Below are positions 51,564 through 60,339 of a stretch of 64,000 bases of DNA, piece by piece. The position numbers and the translations under genes are program-made. Position 1 is the stretch's first letter. Each line of letters opens with the position of its first letter. The stretch is taken from NCBI RefSeq assembly GCF_030159595.1, contig NZ_BSKJ01000008.1, positions 186,001 through 250,000 on the forward strand, in the 5' to 3' direction. Below the pieces are notes generated by a model that had not been told where the DNA came from, did not search any database, and saw only the letters and a program-made list of their open reading frames with translations. Origin of the DNA: Pseudomonas putida. Lineage in GTDB: Bacteria; Pseudomonadota; Gammaproteobacteria; Pseudomonadales; Pseudomonadaceae.

Positions 51564-53342
51564 ATGGCTGACTATAAAGCGCCCCTGCGCGACATGCGCT
51601 TCGTACTGAATGAAGTCTTCAACGTGGCCGAGCAGTGGGCGCAGTTGCCCGGGCTGGCCGAGGTTGTCGATGCCGACACTGCCATGGCTGTGCTGGAAGA
51701 AGCCGGCAAGGTCACCGCCAAGTCCATCGCGCCGCTCAGCCGCGCCGCCGATGAAGAAGGTTGCCACTGGGACAACGGCGCAGTGCGTACCCCCGCCGGT
51801 TTCATCGAGGCCTACAACACCTACGCCGAAGGCGGTTGGGTCGGCGTGGGCGGCGACCCGCTGTTCGGCGGCATGGGTATGCCCAAGGCCATCTCGGCCC
51901 AGGTCGAGGAAATGGTCAACGCCTCCAGCCTGGCCTTTGGCTTGTACCCGATGTTGACCGCTGGCGCCTGCCTGTCGATCAATGCCCACGCCAGCGAAGC
52001 GCTGAAGGAAAAGTACCTGCCGAACATGTATGCGGGTGTGTGGGCGGGCTCCATGTGCCTGACCGAACCACATGCCGGTACAGACCTGGGCATCATCCGC
52101 ACCAAGGCCGAGCCTCAGGCAGATGGCAGCTACAAGGTCAGCGGCACCAAGATTTTCATTACGGGTGGCGAGCACGACCTGACCGAGAACATCATCCACC
52201 TGGTGCTGGCCAAGCTGCCGGACGCACCGGCGGGGCCGAAAGGTATTTCGCTGTTCCTGGTGCCGAAGTTTCTGGTCAACGAAGATGGCAGCCTCGGTGC
52301 ACGCAACCCGGCCACTTGCGGTTCGATCGAACACAAGATGGGCATCCAGGCCTCGGCTACCTGCGTGATGAACTTCGACGAAGCAGTCGGCTATATCGTC
52401 GGTGAGCCGAACAAGGGCCTGGCGGCCATGTTCACCATGATGAACTACGAGCGCCTGGGTGTTGGTATCCAGGGCCTGGCCTCGGCCGAACGCTCCTACC
52501 AGAACGCTGTGGAATACGCCCGCGACCGCCTGCAGAGCCGCGCTCCGACCGGCCCACAGTCCAAGGACAAGGCTGCCGACCCGATCATCGTCCACCCGGA
52601 CGTGCGCCGCATGCTGTTGACCATGAAGGCGCAGATCGAGGGCGGCCGCGCCTTCTCCACCTATGTGGCCATGCAGCTGGACAGTGCCAAGTACAGCGAA
52701 GACGCCGCCACGCGCAAACGCAGCGAAGAGTTGGTGGCGCTGTTGACGCCGGTGGCCAAGGCCTTCCTCACCGACCTGGGCCTGGAGTGCACAGTGCACG
52801 GCCAGCAGGTGTTCGGCGGGCATGGCTACATTCGTGAATGGGGGCAGGAGCAGTTGGTGCGTGATGTGCGCATCACGCAGATCTACGAAGGCACCAACGG
52901 CATCCAGGCCCTCGACCTGATGGGGCGCAAGGTGGTGGCCAGCGGTGGCGCGTACTACCGGCTGTTCTCCGACGAGATTCGCCAGTTCATTGCCAGTGCG
53001 GGTAGCGAGCTGGACGCATTTGCCAAGCCGTTGGCGGCCAGCCTCGACCAGCTCGACGGTTTGACCGAGTGGGTGCTGGAGCAGGCCAAGGGTAACCCGA
53101 ATGAAATTGGTGCGGCTTCGGTCGAGTACCTGCATGCCTTTGGTTATGTGGCCTATGCCTACATGTGGGCACTGATGGCGCGGGCAGCCAAGGCGGGAGA
53201 GGGGGACGAGGCGTTCTACGCGGGCAAGCTGGGCACGGCGCGGTTCTACTTTGCGCGGCTGCTGCCACGGGTGGATTCGCTGGTGGCTTCGGTGAAGGCG
53301 GGGAGTGAGTCGCTGTACCTGCTGGATGCCGAGCAGTTCTGA
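51564..53342 (+). CDS. Long-form acyl-CoA dehydrogenase 2
   Basis: The 592-residue FAD enzyme is a paralogue of the one at 48193. Both start MADYKAPLRDM or MPDYKAPLRDI and share CLTEPH(C/A)GTDLG, KISGTKIF-type and GGHGYIREWGQEQLVRDVRITQIYEGTNGIQALDLMGRK blocks. It should act on fatty acyl-CoA, with unknown chain preference. It is separated from the first by the diguanylate cyclase. It has its own leader with a palindrome but no PsrA box. Confidence 0.93.
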   Translation: MADYKAPLRDMRFVLNEVFNVAEQWAQLPGLAEVVDADTAMAVLEEAGKVTAKSIAPLSRAADEEGCHWDNGAVRTPAGFIEAYNTYAEGGWVGVGGDPLFGGMGMPKAISAQVEEMVNASSLAFGLYPMLTAGACLSINAHASEALKEKYLPNMYAGVWAGSMCLTEPHAGTDLGIIRTKAEPQADGSYKVSGTKIFITGGEHDLTENIIHLVLAKLPDAPAGPKGISLFLVPKFLVNEDGSLGARNPATCGSIEHKMGIQASATCVMNFDEAVGYIVGEPNKGLAAMFTMMNYERLGVGIQGLASAERSYQNAVEYARDRLQSRAPTGPQSKDKAADPIIVHPDVRRMLLTMKAQIEGGRAFSTYVAMQLDSAKYSEDAATRKRSEELVALLTPVAKAFLTDLGLECTVHGQQVFGGHGYIREWGQEQLVRDVRITQIYEGTNGIQALDLMGRKVVASGGAYYRLFSDEIRQFIASAGSELDAFAKPLAASLDQLDGLTEWVLEQAKGNPNEIGAASVEYLHAFGYVAYAYMWALMARAAKAGEGDEAFYAGKLGTARFYFARLLPRVDSLVASVKAGSESLYLLDAEQF

Positions 53343-53350
53343 CATATTTT

Positions 53351-53375
53351 TGGGGGCTCAGCGGCCCCCATTTTT
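53351..53375 (+). terminator. Intrinsic terminator of acyl-CoA dehydrogenase 2
   Basis: TGGGGGC pairs with GCCCCCA around TCAGCG, then TTTTT (53371-53375). It begins 8 bases after the stop. Confidence 0.85.
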
Positions 53376-53401
53376 CGGTATGTCTGGGAATGAATCCCCT
53401 T

Positions 53402-53419
53402 TGTAAGCTTTTTCCTACA
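53402..53419. promoter_or_regulatory. GacA upstream activating site of rsmY
   Basis: TGTAAG-N6-CCTACA differs from the GacA consensus TGTAAG-N6-CTTACA by one base. It lies about 67 bases before the predicted RsmY start, the usual spacing for Gac-controlled small RNAs. Confidence 0.82.
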
Positions 53420-53477
53420 CGACGTGGTGACTTTTCACCACTGTTCTCAGATTGGATCCACGGTTAATCTTTACCAC

Positions 53478-53605
53478 ATGGACGTTGCGCAGGAAGCGCA
53501 AAGGACAGATCAAGGACGACGACGAAGGACCACCTGCCAGGACGGCGGGGCGATACGGATGTCACAGGGAAACAGTCTGGGAAACCCCGCTTCGGCGGGG
53601 TTTTC
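53478..53605 (+). ncRNA. rsmY: Small regulatory RNA RsmY
   Basis: The roughly 128-base RNA contains nine GGA motifs (53480, 53492, 53503, 53514, 53527, 53540, 53557, 53568, 53580). The diagnostic TTGCGC-AGGAA-GCGCAA hairpin (53485-53501) displays a GGA in its loop, as in known RsmY. It ends in an intrinsic terminator, AAACCCCGC-TTCG-GCGGGGTTTT (53582-53604). A -10-like TTAATCT lies at 53464-53470, and a GacA box lies upstream. RsmY sequesters RsmA/RsmE (CsrA family) proteins and so relieves repression of their target mRNAs. Start position is approximate, from promoter spacing. Confidence 0.88.
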
Positions 53606-53621
53606 TTTGTGCGCGTGTTTT

Positions 53622-54545
53622 TTAGCCCAGCACATCCAGCGGTGACGCCCCCAGCAGGCGGGCGTCCGTCTCTTCCTCCAGCAGCGTGCGCAGCAGCTCC
53701 ACAGAGGCTTGCTGACGCTGGGCATCGCGGAACACCAAGCCAACCTTCAGCGGCACCCGTGGCTCGCTCAATGGCTTCCACAGCAGGCCCTGGTCATCTT
53801 CGGCCGCTTCCTTGGCCCGCCCCGGCAGGATAGTTGCCAGTGCAGTGTGCGACAGGCTGTCGAGAATCCCCGCCATATTGTTCATCTCTGCCTGAACCTG
53901 CGGTCGACGGCCCTGGCTGGCCAGTTGCGCCTGCCATATCTGACGGATCTGGAACTCCTCGCCCAGCATCAGCATGGGCAACTCGGCGGCCTGTCGGATG
54001 GACACCTTCTTGAAGTCCTTCAGGGGATGGGTATCGGGTATGACCAGTTGCAGCTCATCTTCGTACAGCAACAGGCCATGCAGCCCGGGCTGGCGCGGCG
54101 GCAGGTAGCTGATGCCGATGTCCAGGCTGCCGTTGAGCAGGCGCCTTTCGATCTCCAACCCCGACAACTCGTAGATCTGCACGACAAGGTGCGGCTGGGC
54201 CTTGCGTAGCCGCTCGAGCAGTTGTGGCACCAGGCTCGGTCGCACGGTCTGCAGCACGCCGATGGCCAAGGTGCGCAGCGACTGGCCCTTGAAGTTACGC
54301 ATGGCTTCGTGGGCGCGCTGTAGGCCGTCGAGCAATGGCAAGGCGTGGTTGTACAGGGTATGGGCAGCCAAGGTGGGCAGCAGGCGCTTGTTGCTGCGCT
54401 CGAACAGGCTCAAATCAAGGCTGTGCTCCAGCTGTCGGATCTGCTGGGAGAGTGCCGGCTGGGACAGTGACAGGCGTTCTGCAGCGCGGCCCACATGGCC
54501 TTCTTCATACACCGCGACGAAATAACGCAGTTGGCGGAAATCCAT
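53622..54545 (-). CDS. LysR-type transcriptional regulator
   Basis: The 307-residue regulator has an N-terminal winged HTH (MDFRQLRYFVAVYEEGHVGRAAERLSLSQPALSQQIRQLE). The C-terminal effector domain follows (from about residue 90). The inducer is not recognisable. It is divergent from the aminotransferase gene, 210 bases away, which is the usual target position for this family. The RsmY terminator, with A-rich left arm, serves as the shared downstream end. A GTG nine bases upstream (54554) is an alternative start. Confidence 0.9.
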   Translation of the reverse strand: MDFRQLRYFVAVYEEGHVGRAAERLSLSQPALSQQIRQLEHSLDLSLFERSNKRLLPTLAAHTLYNHALPLLDGLQRAHEAMRNFKGQSLRTLAIGVLQTVRPSLVPQLLERLRKAQPHLVVQIYELSGLEIERRLLNGSLDIGISYLPPRQPGLHGLLLYEDELQLVIPDTHPLKDFKKVSIRQAAELPMLMLGEEFQIRQIWQAQLASQGRRPQVQAEMNNMAGILDSLSHTALATILPGRAKEAAEDDQGLLWKPLSEPRVPLKVGLVFRDAQRQQASVELLRTLLEEETDARLLGASPLDVLG

Positions 54546-54755
54546 AAGTAACACTTATCGAAAATGCTGGAAAAACGAAATGGTCGAAAACCCTCGCGAA
54601 GCCTAGTCTATCGCCGTATTCCAACGGGTTACAGCGATGAATCGGTCGATTGTTACCCCGGATGAAAAACACTTTTGATAGGCAAGGCAAAATATCGAGT
54701 GCCGGCACCAAGACCGCACCGTTGCCACCCTTTACCGTGATTGGTTGGAGCCCTG

Positions 54756-56036
54756 ATGAACCTGTTCAACTTGCGCCGCTCGGCCCCTGCCGCTGTCGCC
54801 GAGCCCAAGCGTGCGCCGGTGATCGTGCCGCAAGCTTCCGAGTTGTCGCGTGAGCGCCTGATGCCAAGCGCCGAACGGGCCGAGCAGGTGTTCGTGCGTG
54901 GCCAGGGTTCCTGGTTGTGGGACAACGCAGGGCACGCCTATCTGGACTTCACCCAGGGTGGTGCCGTCAACAGCCTGGGCCACAGCCCCAGCGTGCTGGT
55001 GAAAGCGCTGAGCAACCAGGCCCAGGCGTTGATCAACCCGGGGTCGGGCTTTCATAGCCGAGGCTTGCTGGGACTGGTCAATCGCTTGTGCCAGAGTACC
55101 GACAGTGACCAGGCCTACTTGCTCAACAGCGGTGCCGAGGCCTGCGAAGGTGCAATCAAGCTGGCGCGCAAGTGGGGCCAGCTGCACCGCAACGGCGCCT
55201 ATCACATCATCACGGCCAGCCAAGCCTGCCACGGCCGCAGCCTGGGCGCGTTGTCGGCCTCCGATCCGCTGCCGTGCAACCGGTGCGAGCCTGGTCTGCC
55301 GGGCTTCAGCAAGGTGCCTTTCAATGACCTTGCCGCACTGCATGCCACAGTAGATTCGCGGACAGTGGCCATCATGCTTGAGCCAATCCAGGGCGAGGCA
55401 GGTGTCATCCCTGCCACCCAGGAATACTTGAAGGGCGTGGAAACACTGTGCCGTGAACTGGGCATTCTGCTGATCCTCGATGAGGTGCAAACCGGCATTG
55501 GCCGCTGTGGTGCGCTGCTTGCTGAAGAAACCTATGGCGTGCGCGCCGACATCATCACGCTGGGCAAGGGCTTAGGGGGTGGTGTACCGCTGGCCGCCTT
55601 GTTGGCCCGGGGCACGGCGTGCTGCGCTGAGCCCGGCGAACTGGAAGGCAGCCATCACGGCAACGCGCTGATGTGCGCCGCCGGCCTGGCGGTGCTGGAC
55701 GCCGTGCTGGAGCCTGGCTTTTTCACCCAGGTGCAGGACAACGGCTGTCACCTGCGTGAAGGCCTGAGCCGGCTGGCCGGGCGTTATGGCCAAGGGCAAG
55801 TGCGCGGGCAAGGCCTGCTGTGGGCGTTGCAACTCAAAGAAAACCTGGCCCGCGAACTGGTGGCTGCGGCCCTTCACGAAGGCCTGCTGCTCAATGCGCC
55901 GCAAGCGGATGTGGTGCGCTTTTCGCCGGCGCTGACCGTGAGCAAGGGCAATATCGACGAAATGTTGCTGCGCCTGGCCCGTGCCTTCGCCCGCCTGCAC
56001 GCCCAGCAGAAGGCCCGCCGCGAAGTGCCGGCGTGA
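54756..56036 (+). CDS. Class III (acetylornithine-type) aminotransferase
   Basis: The 426-residue PLP enzyme of the ArgD/class III family has GGAVNSLGHSPSVLVKAL near the N-terminus. The substrate-binding region LNSGAEACEGAIKLARKW follows, then LILDEVQTGIGR and the PLP lysine in ITLGKGLGGGVPLAAL. A leader of about 30 residues precedes the core. The substrate is not clear: acetylornithine is possible, but genome position away from arg genes leaves this open. The divergent LysR gene probably controls it. TTGGAG precedes the ATG. Confidence 0.85.
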   Translation: MNLFNLRRSAPAAVAEPKRAPVIVPQASELSRERLMPSAERAEQVFVRGQGSWLWDNAGHAYLDFTQGGAVNSLGHSPSVLVKALSNQAQALINPGSGFHSRGLLGLVNRLCQSTDSDQAYLLNSGAEACEGAIKLARKWGQLHRNGAYHIITASQACHGRSLGALSASDPLPCNRCEPGLPGFSKVPFNDLAALHATVDSRTVAIMLEPIQGEAGVIPATQEYLKGVETLCRELGILLILDEVQTGIGRCGALLAEETYGVRADIITLGKGLGGGVPLAALLARGTACCAEPGELEGSHHGNALMCAAGLAVLDAVLEPGFFTQVQDNGCHLREGLSRLAGRYGQGQVRGQGLLWALQLKENLARELVAAALHEGLLLNAPQADVVRFSPALTVSKGNIDEMLLRLARAFARLHAQQKARREVPA

Positions 56037-56086
56037 CTGTGTAGCAACACTGAGAATTCAACGAACCGTCTGGCGTTCCTGCGCAT

Positions 56087-56128
56087 CGCCCCTGGCCTGT
56101 TTCATTCGGCCCGGGGCGTTTTTTTTTG
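56087..56128 (+). terminator. Intrinsic terminator of the aminotransferase gene
   Basis: CGCCCCTGGCC pairs with GGCCCGGGGCG with one mismatch (56087-56097 with 56108-56118), followed by a run of nine or ten T. Confidence 0.9.
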
Positions 56129-56189
56129 CTTGTGGAACCTCCAAGACGGGCGGCTAGTCTGTGAAGTAACCCTTTCAGGAGAGACTCGC

Positions 56190-56348
56190 ATGGACTTTAT
56201 TCGCATCATCATCGCCATCATCCTGCCGCCGCTGGGCGTGTTCTTGCAGGTGGGGTTTGGCGGGGCGTTCTGGCTGAATATTCTGCTGACCTTGCTGGGC
56301 TACATTCCGGGGATCGTGCATGCGGTGTACATCATCGCCAAACGGTGA
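56190..56348 (+). CDS. PMP3/YqaE-family small membrane protein
   Basis: The 52-residue peptide has two hydrophobic helices (MDFIRIIIAIILPPLGVFLQVGFG and FWLNILLTLLGYIPGIVHAVYIIAKR). The PMP3 signature ILPPLGVFLQVG...LLTLLGYIPGIVHAVY is clear. Family members sit in the plasma membrane and affect membrane potential or salt tolerance. CAGGAGAG precedes the ATG. It is monocistronic and convergent with the S9 peptidase gene, ending at a bidirectional hairpin. Confidence 0.93.
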   Translation: MDFIRIIIAIILPPLGVFLQVGFGGAFWLNILLTLLGYIPGIVHAVYIIAKR

Positions 56349-56353
56349 GGTTT

Positions 56354-56378
56354 TCTGGGGCCGCAAAGCGGCCCCAGA
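56354..56378. terminator. Bidirectional stem-loop between the PMP3 and S9 peptidase genes
   Basis: An 11-bp perfect stem with AAA loop (56354-56364 with 56368-56378) is 5 bases past the PMP3 stop and 4 bases past the peptidase stop. TTTT precedes it and TTT follows it on opposite ends, giving weak T-tracts. Confidence 0.75.
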
Positions 56379-56381
56379 ATT

Positions 56382-58205
56382 TCAGCCTTTCAACACCCGG
56401 CAATAGAACTTCCACTCTTCTTCCAGCGCATGTGCCAGGTTCTCTGCCTTGCGGAACCCATGTCGCTCGCCCGCATAGAAGTGCCCTTCAGCCTCGATCC
56501 CGTTGGCCTGCAACGCCGCGAGCATCGAGCGCGTCTGTTCCGGCACCACCACCGCGTCCAGCTCACCCTGGAAGAAAATCACCGGCACCTTTATCTGCCC
56601 CGCATGCAGCAGCGGTGTGCGCTGGCGGTAGCGCTCGGCATCCTGCTGCGGGTCGCCGATCAGCCAGTCCAGGTAGTCCCCTTCGAACTTGTGCGTGGCA
56701 CGGCCCAGGGCAACCGGATCGCTGACTCCGTACAAGCTGGCTCCCGCGCGGAATACGTCGTGGAAGGCCAAGGCACAGAGGGTGGTGTAGCCACCTGCGC
56801 TACCACCGCGGATGAACGCTTTGTGCTTGTCGATCAAGCCTTGAGCCGCCAGGTATTCGACCGCTGCGCAGGCATCGACCACATCGCTTTCACCCCAACG
56901 CAGGTGAAGTGCCTGGCGGTAGTCCCGACCGTAGCCGGTGCTGCCCCGGTAGTTCAGGTCGGCCACGGCAAAGCCGCGCTGGGTCCAGTACTGGATGCGT
57001 GGTTCGAGCACTGGATAACAGGCCGAGGTCGGCCCGCCGTGGATGAACACCACCAGCGGCGTGGCGCCTTGCGCGAGCGCTGCCGGGTAGAAGAAACCAT
57101 GGGCGCGCTTGCCGTCACTGCCATAGTGGATCGACTGCGGCAGGCTGATCTGCGCTGCCGGCAGCATCTCGGCGCCACCCGCCAGCACGCGTACTGCGTG
57201 GTTGCGGCGGTCGATGGCAATCACTGCCGGTGGGCTGATGGGCGAGGCGGCAATGGCATAGAGGTGTTCGGCATCCATGGCGAGGCTGCGAAACCGTGTA
57301 TAGGCACTGGCGAAGCGCTCAATGCGGCCATCGGCGCTACGCAGCCCCAATTGCCCGAAACCCTCCTCGAACCAGCTGGCCAGGTAGCTTTGCGCTCCCA
57401 GTGCCAACCAAGTGCAGGTACCCAGTTGCCAGGGCGCAGCAGCATGGTCCGCAGGCTTGGCGGGCAATGCCTGCCAGTGGCCATCGACTTCGCCCCAGGG
57501 CTGCCAGAAGCCATTGCGGTCGGACAGGCAGTACAGCCGCCCTTCGCCATCGAAACGTGGCTGCTGCAGCGACTCGTCAGCGCTGGCGATACACTGCGCC
57601 AGCCCCCATTGGCCACTGTGGTCGCGTGCGCGGCACATCAATCGGGTGAAGGTCCAGGGCTGTGCCGGGCGGTCCCATTCGATCCAGGCCAAACGCTGGC
57701 CGTCGGCGCTCACAGTGGGGGCCGCGTAGAAGTCGGCGCCCTCGGCCAGTACTTCGCGGCTGCTTTCACCCAACGCGACCAGGCGATGCTCCACCTGCTC
57801 GGCATGGCGTTCCTCGACGGCCAGCACCTGGCCATCGTGCCACTGCACATCGCCGTAGCGGCAGTTGGCATCCTGGCTCAGCGCACGCGGTAGCGGGTCG
57901 TCCAGCCGCTGTGTGTAGACCTGCTGGTCCTTTTCGTTGACGAACACCAGCCCATCGCCACCCAGGCAGAAGCTGCCACCGCCATACTCGTAGACCCGGC
58001 TGCGTACGCTGAAGCCATCCGGCGTCAGGCAGCGGGCTTGGTAACACAGCCAGTGCCAGATACGGCAAGCACCATCAGCTGGGCGAAATTCGAGCCAGAA
58101 CAGCCCGTCGGCACCGACTTTGAGTTCGGCGAAGTCAGTGCCGGCGGCAACCGCCTGGACTGCGCTGAATTCAGCCGCGGGCGATGACACGTGAGTTTCG
58201 ATCAT
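56382..58205 (-). CDS. Prolyl oligopeptidase-family S9 peptidase (PqqM-like)
   Basis: The 607-residue serine peptidase has a beta-propeller N-terminal part and a C-terminal alpha/beta hydrolase domain. The triad appears as Ser in GGSAGGY, Asp in GELDAVVVPE and His in GERHGF. In pseudomonads the S9 peptidase after pqqE is called PqqM, though its role in PQQ synthesis is not settled. Its start overlaps the end of pqqE by 35 bases, so it is read as part of the pqq operon. The ribosome site is weak. Confidence 0.85.
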   Translation of the reverse strand: MIETHVSSPAAEFSAVQAVAAGTDFAELKVGADGLFWLEFRPADGACRIWHWLCYQARCLTPDGFSVRSRVYEYGGGSFCLGGDGLVFVNEKDQQVYTQRLDDPLPRALSQDANCRYGDVQWHDGQVLAVEERHAEQVEHRLVALGESSREVLAEGADFYAAPTVSADGQRLAWIEWDRPAQPWTFTRLMCRARDHSGQWGLAQCIASADESLQQPRFDGEGRLYCLSDRNGFWQPWGEVDGHWQALPAKPADHAAAPWQLGTCTWLALGAQSYLASWFEEGFGQLGLRSADGRIERFASAYTRFRSLAMDAEHLYAIAASPISPPAVIAIDRRNHAVRVLAGGAEMLPAAQISLPQSIHYGSDGKRAHGFFYPAALAQGATPLVVFIHGGPTSACYPVLEPRIQYWTQRGFAVADLNYRGSTGYGRDYRQALHLRWGESDVVDACAAVEYLAAQGLIDKHKAFIRGGSAGGYTTLCALAFHDVFRAGASLYGVSDPVALGRATHKFEGDYLDWLIGDPQQDAERYRQRTPLLHAGQIKVPVIFFQGELDAVVVPEQTRSMLAALQANGIEAEGHFYAGERHGFRKAENLAHALEEEWKFYCRVLKG

Positions 58206-59331
58206 TGCGGAAGGTCATCTGTTCGATGGCGAGCTGGGCGGTTTCCGCTTCCTCGCGGGCCTTGAGGATGATGCCGTGGTCGGCCGACTTGGCGCAGACC
58301 GGATCGGCGTTGCTGGCATCGCCGGTCAGCATGAAAGCCTGGCAGCGGCAGCCGCCGAAGTCCTTTTCCTTTTCATCGCAGGAGCGACACGGTTCACGCA
58401 TCCACTCGTAACCACGGAAGCGGTTGAAGCCGAACGACTCGTACCAGATATGGTGCAGGTCGTGGTCGCGTACATTGGGGAACTGCACCGGCAGCTGGCG
58501 GGCGCCGTGGCAGGGCAGCGCGGTGCCGTCCGGGGTGATGGTGAGGAACAGGTTGCCCCAACCATTCATGCAGGCCTTGGGGCGCTCTTCGTAGTAGTCC
58601 GGGGTGACGAAGATCAGCTTGCACGGGTTGCCCTCGGCCTTGAGCTTGTCCCGGTACTCATTGGTGATGCGTTCGGCACGCTCCAGCTGCGCACGGGTCG
58701 GCAGCAGGCCCAGGCGGTTGAGGTGCGCCCAACCGTAGAACTGGCAGGTGGCAAGCTCGACGAAGTCGGCCTCCAGGGCGATGCACAGCTCGATGATGCG
58801 GTCGATCTTGTCGATGTTGTGCCGGTGGGTGACGAAGTTGAGCACCATCGGGTAACCGTGGGCCTTTACCGCACGGGCCATCTCCAGCTTTTGCGCAAAG
58901 GCCTTCTTCGAGCCGGCCAGCAGGTTGTTCACCTGCTCGTCGCTGGCCTGGAAGCTGATCTGGATATGGTCCAGCCCGGCCTTCTTGAAGTCGGCGATAC
59001 GCGCCTCGGTCAGGCCGATGCCCGAGGTGATCAGGTTGGTGTAGTAACCCAGGCGGCGGGCTTCGCCGATCAGCTCGGCAAGGTCCTGGCGCACCAACGG
59101 CTCACCGCCTGAAAAGCCGATTTGCGCGGCGCCCATTTCCCGTGCTTCGGCCATCACCTTGAACCACTGTTCGGTGCTCAGCTCCTGGCCCTGGGCGGCG
59201 AAGTCCAGCGGGTTGGAGCAGTACGGGCACTGCAGCGGGCAGCGATAGGTGAGCTCGGCCAGCAGCCACAGCGGCAGGCCGACCTCGGGCGTGGGCGGCA
59301 ATTCAGGCGAGGACGATCCAGTGTTCGGCAC
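58171..59331 (-). CDS. pqqE: PqqA peptide cyclase (radical SAM)
   Basis: The 386-residue radical-SAM/SPASM enzyme joins the Glu and Tyr of PqqA. The radical-SAM motif is CPLQCPYC (Cys31, Cys35, Cys38). The C-terminal SPASM part has conserved cysteines, including EPCRSCDEKEKDFGGCRC. The start is GTG at 59331, with GGAGGT about 6 bases upstream and before the conserved VGLPLWLLAELTYRCPL. It overlaps pqqD by 29 bases. Confidence 0.95.
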   Translation of the reverse strand: MPNTGSSSPELPPTPEVGLPLWLLAELTYRCPLQCPYCSNPLDFAAQGQELSTEQWFKVMAEAREMGAAQIGFSGGEPLVRQDLAELIGEARRLGYYTNLITSGIGLTEARIADFKKAGLDHIQISFQASDEQVNNLLAGSKKAFAQKLEMARAVKAHGYPMVLNFVTHRHNIDKIDRIIELCIALEADFVELATCQFYGWAHLNRLGLLPTRAQLERAERITNEYRDKLKAEGNPCKLIFVTPDYYEERPKACMNGWGNLFLTITPDGTALPCHGARQLPVQFPNVRDHDLHHIWYESFGFNRFRGYEWMREPCRSCDEKEKDFGGCRCQAFMLTGDASNADPVCAKSADHGIILKAREEAETAQLAIEQMTFRNDRNSRVIARG

Positions 59332-59578
59332 GGGCCACCTCCATGAACTGCTCGATGTCGTCGGCCACTTCCGGGACATCAGGGAATTGCTGTTCGAGTT
59401 CGCTGATGATCGCTGCCACATCACGCTGGCCGTCGATCAAGCCGCCAATCAGGCTGGCACTGTCGTTGAGCTTGATCATGCCCTCGGGGTACAGCAGCAC
59501 ATGACCCTTTTGCGCCGGCTCGTACTGGAAGCGGTAGCCGGGGCGCCAGTTCGGTACTTGATTGCGGTCGAAAGTCAT
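59303..59578 (-). CDS. pqqD: PqqA-binding chaperone
   Basis: The 91-residue peptide-binding protein presents PqqA to PqqE. It has the RRE-type pattern PNWRPGYRFQYEPAQKGHVLLYPEGMIKLNDSASLIGGLIDGQR. The ATG at 59578 overlaps the pqqC stop as ATGA, giving the typical length. Confidence 0.95.
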   Translation of the reverse strand: MTFDRNQVPNWRPGYRFQYEPAQKGHVLLYPEGMIKLNDSASLIGGLIDGQRDVAAIISELEQQFPDVPEVADDIEQFMEVARAEHWIVLA

Positions 59579-60330
59579 AGGGTGATCCCCTTGTGCCACA
59601 CCCGGTCCTGGGTGACGGAGTGGTAGGGCGGGCGGTTCAGCTCGTAAGCCATGCTCATGGCGTCGAGCATGCTCCAGAGGATATCCAGCTTGAATTGCAG
59701 GATCTCCAGCATACGCTCCTGGCCCGCGCGGGTGGTGTAGTGCTGCAGGGTAATTGCCAGTCCATGCTCCACATCACGCCGGGCCTGGCCCAGGCGAGTG
59801 CGGAAGTACTCGTAGCCGGCCGGGTCGATCCAGGGGTAGTGCTGTGGCCAGCTGTCCAGGCGCGACTGGTGGATGTGCGGGGCGAACAGTTCGGTCAGTG
59901 AGCTGCTGGCTGCTTCCTGCCAGCAGGCGCGGCGGGCGAAGTTGACATAGGCGTCGACGGCAAAGCGTACACCTGGCAGTACCAGCTCCTGGGAGCGCAG
60001 CTGGTCCGGGTCCAGGCCGACGGCCTGGCCCAGGCGCAGCCAGGCTTCGATGCCACCGTCCTCGCCGGGTGCGCCATCGTGGTCGAGCAGGCGCTGGATC
60101 CACTCGCGGCGCACTTCGCGGTCCGGGCAGTTGGCCAGGATCGCGGCATCCTTCATCGGGATGTTGACCTGGTAATAGAAGCGGTTGGCAACCCAACCCT
60201 GGATCTGCTCGCGGGTGGCGTGGCCCTGGTACATCGCCACATGGTACGGGTGATGAATGTGGTAGTAGGCGCCCTTGGCGCGCAGGGCCTGCTCGAATTC
60301 GGCAGGGGACATTGGCAGTGCGTCGCTCAT
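59575..60330 (-). CDS. pqqC: PQQ synthase
   Basis: The 251-residue oxygenase-like enzyme makes the final ring closure and eight-electron oxidation to PQQ. It has YHIHHPYHVAMYQG (conserved His residues), RREWIQRLLDHDG and CFPQ-type loop features replaced here by DSWPQHYPWIDP. The ATG at 60330 follows pqqB by 9 bases on the same strand. Confidence 0.95.
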   Translation of the reverse strand: MSDALPMSPAEFEQALRAKGAYYHIHHPYHVAMYQGHATREQIQGWVANRFYYQVNIPMKDAAILANCPDREVRREWIQRLLDHDGAPGEDGGIEAWLRLGQAVGLDPDQLRSQELVLPGVRFAVDAYVNFARRACWQEAASSSLTELFAPHIHQSRLDSWPQHYPWIDPAGYEYFRTRLGQARRDVEHGLAITLQHYTTRAGQERMLEILQFKLDILWSMLDAMSMAYELNRPPYHSVTQDRVWHKGITL

Positions 60331-60339
60331 CGGGTCTCC

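Noticed and set aside
51312..53345. Open frame of 677 codons opposite acyl-CoA dehydrogenase 2
   Set aside because: Same mirroring effect; it even resembles the antisense frame of the paralogue, as expected from the shared enzyme sequence.
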